Source: Sinorhizobium sp. B11 (GTDB lineage: Bacteria > Pseudomonadota > Alphaproteobacteria > Rhizobiales > Rhizobiaceae). From it: a stretch of 64,000 bases of DNA. The translations under genes were made by a program, and so were the position numbers. Below the pieces are notes generated by a model, which ran no database searches, was not told the origin of the DNA, and worked only from the letters and a program-made list of their open reading frames with translations. The stretch is from contig CP091034.1 in NCBI GenBank assembly GCA_039725955.1, forward strand, positions 1,674,001-1,738,000, written 5' to 3'. Numbering within the stretch: position 1 is the first letter of the stretch; every line of letters starts with the position of its first letter. This document shows positions 61,360 through 64,000 of the stretch, piece after piece.

Positions 61360-62713
61360 TATTCTCGTCGTCGACGATGAACACGACATTCGCGAGATCG
61401 TTGCCGGCATCCTGTCGGATGAAGGGCACGAAACCCGCATGGCGCATGATAGCGATAGCGCCCTGGCGGCGATTTCCGATCGCGTGCCGCGCCTGGTCTT
61501 TCTCGACATCTGGATGCAGGGCAGCAAGCTCGACGGCCTCTCGCTGCTGGACGAGATCAGGACCCGCCATCCCGAGCTTCCCGTGGTGATGATATCAGGT
61601 CACGGCAACATCGAGACGGCTGTTTCCGCCATCAAGCGTGGCGCCTTCGATTTCATCGAAAAGCCCTTCAAGGCGGATCGCCTGATCCTGATCGCCGAAC
61701 GGGCGTTGGAAAACTCCAAGCTGAAACGCGAAAATATCGAGCTCAAGCGCCGCGCCGGCGATGCGCTGGAGCTGATCGGCACCTCGGTCGCCGTTTCGCA
61801 GCTGCGCCAGACGATCGAAAAGGTCGCCCCCACCAACAGCCGCATCATGATCTTCGGCGCATCCGGCTCCGGCAAGGAGCTGGTGGCGCGCATGATCCAC
61901 AAGAAGTCGACGCGCGCCAACGGCCCCTTTGTGGCGCTCAATGCCGCCAACATCACGCCCGACCGCATGGAAGTTGCACTGTTCGGCACCGAGGGCGCGC
62001 CAGGGCAGGCGCGCAAGATCGGTGCACTGGAAGAGGCTCATCGCGGCATCCTCTATCTCGATGAAGTCGGCGAAATGCCGCGCGAGACGCAGAACAAGAT
62101 CCTGCGCGTGCTGGTCGATCAGCAGTTCGAACGTGTCGGTGGTTCCAAGCGCGTCAAGGTCGATGTGCGCATCATCTCCTCGACCGCCTACAATCTGGAA
62201 AGCCGCATCGCCGAGGGCTGGTTCCGCGAAGATCTCTATCATCGCCTCGCCGTCGTCCCGGTGCGCGTGCCACAGCTGTCCGAACGCCGAGAAGATATTC
62301 CCTTCCTCGTCGACCAACTGATGCGCCAGATTTCCGAACAGGCGGGTATCCGGCCACGCCGCATCGGCGATGACGCCATGGCGGTGCTGCAGGCCCATGA
62401 CTGGCCGGGCAATATCCGTCAGCTCCGCAATAATATCGAGCGGTTGATGATTCTTGCCCGCACGGACGGTCCGGATGCGCCGATCACTGCAGACATGCTG
62501 CCGACCGATCTGGGCGACATGCTGCCGAAGGTCTCGGCCAAGAACGACTACCACATCATGACGCTGCCGCTGCGCGAAGCTCGCGAGATGTTCGAGAAGG
62601 ATTATCTGATCGCCCAGATCAACCGCTTCGGCGGCAACATCTCGCGCACGGCCGAATTCGTCGGCATGGAGCGCTCGGCGCTACATCGCAAGCTGAAGTC
62701 GCTCGGCGTCTGA
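61349..62713 (+). CDS. ntrX: Response regulator NtrX
   Basis: 454 residues. Receiver (LVVDDEHDIREIV, phospho-Asp in LVFLDIWMQG), an AAA+ domain with GASGSGKE, and a Fis-type C-terminal HTH (ISRTAEFVGMERSALHRKLKSLGV, split). The GAFTGA sigma-54 contact loop found in NtrC is missing: the corresponding place reads LFGTEGAPGQARKIGALEEA. So it probably does not activate RpoN in the usual way. Start at 61349 overlaps ntrY by 11 bases. Confidence 0.95.
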   Translation: MASDILVVDDEHDIREIVAGILSDEGHETRMAHDSDSALAAISDRVPRLVFLDIWMQGSKLDGLSLLDEIRTRHPELPVVMISGHGNIETAVSAIKRGAFDFIEKPFKADRLILIAERALENSKLKRENIELKRRAGDALELIGTSVAVSQLRQTIEKVAPTNSRIMIFGASGSGKELVARMIHKKSTRANGPFVALNAANITPDRMEVALFGTEGAPGQARKIGALEEAHRGILYLDEVGEMPRETQNKILRVLVDQQFERVGGSKRVKVDVRIISSTAYNLESRIAEGWFREDLYHRLAVVPVRVPQLSERREDIPFLVDQLMRQISEQAGIRPRRIGDDAMAVLQAHDWPGNIRQLRNNIERLMILARTDGPDAPITADMLPTDLGDMLPKVSAKNDYHIMTLPLREAREMFEKDYLIAQINRFGGNISRTAEFVGMERSALHRKLKSLGV

Positions 62714-62774
62714 TGTTTTTCCGGCGCGGGCTCGTGTTCGCGTCGGTTCCCTCCTTTGCCTGAAGCAGGTTTCA

Positions 62775-63638
62775 ATGCCAAGAATTGCCTATGTGAATGG
62801 ACGCTACGTCCCGCATTCCGATGCCATGGTGCATGTGGAGGATCGTGGCTATCAGTTTGCCGATGGTGTCTATGAAGTCTGCGAGGTCCGTCACGGGCTG
62901 ATCGTCGACCTGACCCGGCATCTGAACCGTCTCGACCGTTCGCTGGGGGAATTGCGCATCGCCTGGCCGATGAGCCGTGCAGCGCTGACGCACGTGATTC
63001 GCGAGACGCTGCGCCGCAATCACGTCCGCAACGGTCTCTTCTATTTGCAGGTGACGCGTGGCGTCGCCCGCCGTGACCATGTCTTCCCGGCAGCCGGCAC
63101 CCCGCCCTCGATCGTCGTGACCGCCAAGAGCACGGATCCATCCGTCATCGCCAGGAAGAATGCCACTGGCATCAAGGCGATCACCGTTCCGGACAATCGC
63201 TGGGACCGAGTCGACATCAAGTCGGTTGGGCTATTGTCGAACGCGCTTGCGCGCCAGCAGGCCAAGGAAGCCGGTGCCCAGGAAGCGATCTATATCGATG
63301 CCGAGGGCATGGTGAAAGAAGGGGCTGCAACCAATGTCTGGATCGTCGATGCCGACGGTACGCTGGTAACGCGGCCTGCCGACCATGGTATCCTGCGGGG
63401 TGTCACGCGTACGACTCTCATCGATGTCGCAGCCAAATTGGGGGTCAAGATCGTCGAGCGGAAGTTCTCCGTTTCGGAGATGATGGCAGCCCGCGAGGTC
63501 TTCATCACCGCCGCCACAAGCATTTGTTTTCCGGTCGTTTCCGTTGATGGACAGGCCATTGCGAATGGTCATCCCGGAAGCCTTTCGCAGAATATTCGGG
63601 AAGCCTTTTTCGACGTTGCGGAAAAGATTACGATTTGA
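62775..63638 (+). CDS. dat: D-amino acid aminotransferase (PLP class IV)
   Basis: 287 residues. AYVNGRYVPHSDAMVHVEDRGYQFADGVYEV (split) begins class IV aminotransferases; DIKSVGLLSNALARQQAKEAGAQEAI (split) has the PLP Lys; EGAATNVWIV and GILRGVTR follow. It interconverts D-alanine, D-glutamate and their oxo acids. Between ntrX and hfq, as is usual in Rhizobiaceae. Confidence 0.93.
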   Translation: MPRIAYVNGRYVPHSDAMVHVEDRGYQFADGVYEVCEVRHGLIVDLTRHLNRLDRSLGELRIAWPMSRAALTHVIRETLRRNHVRNGLFYLQVTRGVARRDHVFPAAGTPPSIVVTAKSTDPSVIARKNATGIKAITVPDNRWDRVDIKSVGLLSNALARQQAKEAGAQEAIYIDAEGMVKEGAATNVWIVDADGTLVTRPADHGILRGVTRTTLIDVAAKLGVKIVERKFSVSEMMAAREVFITAATSICFPVVSVDGQAIANGHPGSLSQNIREAFFDVAEKITI

Positions 63639-63748
63639 TACCAAGATTTGCTGGGCAGGAGGAATGAGGGTGCCACCTGCCTTGCTGGAGAGGTTGATTG
63701 ATATTCTACCGGCTTGATCAGGCCGGCAATAAAGAAAGAAGCGGCGCG

Positions 63749-63991
63749 ATGGCGGAACGTTCTCAGAATCTGCAGGACTTATTTCTCAATACTGTACGCA
63801 AGCAAAAGATTTCCCTGACAATCTTTCTGATTAACGGCGTAAAACTCACAGGCGTTGTCACGTCTTTCGACAATTTCTGTGTTCTTCTCCGTCGTGACGG
63901 ACATTCGCAGCTCGTGTATAAGCACGCGATCTCGACAATCATGCCTGGTCAGCCAATGCAGATGTTCGAGAGCGAAGAAGCAGCGTCCTAA
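63749..63991 (+). CDS. hfq: RNA-binding protein Hfq
   Basis: 80 residues. [34 protein letters not shown] (split) and [11 protein letters not shown] are the Sm1 and Sm2 motifs of Hfq; the C-terminal tail is short, typical for alphaproteobacteria. It helps small RNAs pair with mRNAs. The start at 63749 is fixed by the family; the window ends nine bases after its stop. Confidence 0.97.
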
Positions 63992-64000
63992 CCAAGGCCG

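Overview
The window is a stretch of core chromosome from an alphaproteobacterium of the Rhizobiaceae, of Rhizobium/Agrobacterium type. The evidence is the gene content and order: the aap general amino-acid transporter, clpS-clpA, rpsB-tsf-pyrH-frr-uppS-cdsA-rseP-bamA-lpxD-fabZ-lpxA-lpxI-lpxB, a lexA with a GTTC-N7-GTTC operator, the pdhABC cluster with a lipoyl domain on E1 beta, a fused ispDF, and dusB(nifR3)-ntrB-ntrC-ntrY-ntrX-dat-hfq. Base composition looks even, GC-rich and NNC/NNG-biased throughout. I see no insertion sequence, prophage, tRNA, rRNA, CRISPR array or integration scar.

Layout. 1-13.9 kb: aapQ (cut by the window edge) and aapJ; metC; an FAD monooxygenase; a small zinc-finger protein; an alpha/beta hydrolase; cysE; a DUF3126 protein; a phasin; clpS-clpA; then a leftward run of small metabolic or housekeeping genes (Dabb, HIT, COG3146-type acyltransferase, glycerophosphodiesterase, RidA). 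14.0-19.5 kb: eipB, then a tight four-gene operon (TelA family; lipoprotein with a solute-binding and a VWA domain; XpaC family; Tat-type solute-binding protein). 19.6-32.8 kb: translation, phospholipid, outer-membrane and lipid A genes, all rightward, closed by a terminator shared with the convergent citrate synthase gene. 32.8-43.5 kb: gltA, comEC, lexA, a VOC protein, kdsA, a chemotaxis receptor, eno and ftsB. 43.6-51.9 kb: pyruvate dehydrogenase (pdhA, pdhB, pdhC, lpdA) with an SGNH hydrolase and an acetyltransferase inserted, two small membrane proteins, and lipA, which makes the lipoyl cofactor that this complex uses. 52-64 kb: a P-loop kinase-like gene, a COQ10/RatA-type protein, a small secreted orphan, pncC, ispDF, then the nitrogen-regulation cluster and hfq.

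Most genes are well-known families. The least explained part is the 15.1-19.5 kb operon. It encodes two homologous anion-binder-like proteins that appear to leave the cell by different routes, one fused to a metal-dependent VWA domain, together with TelA and XpaC proteins, and no transporter permease or ATPase. Other points worth a second look are a probable one-base frameshift at the 5' end of comEC, a complex dyad and direct-repeat element in front of ntrY, an NtrX without the sigma-54 contact loop, two near-identical dyads with compensatory changes upstream of eno, and possible RNA structure around the pdhA ribosome-binding site.
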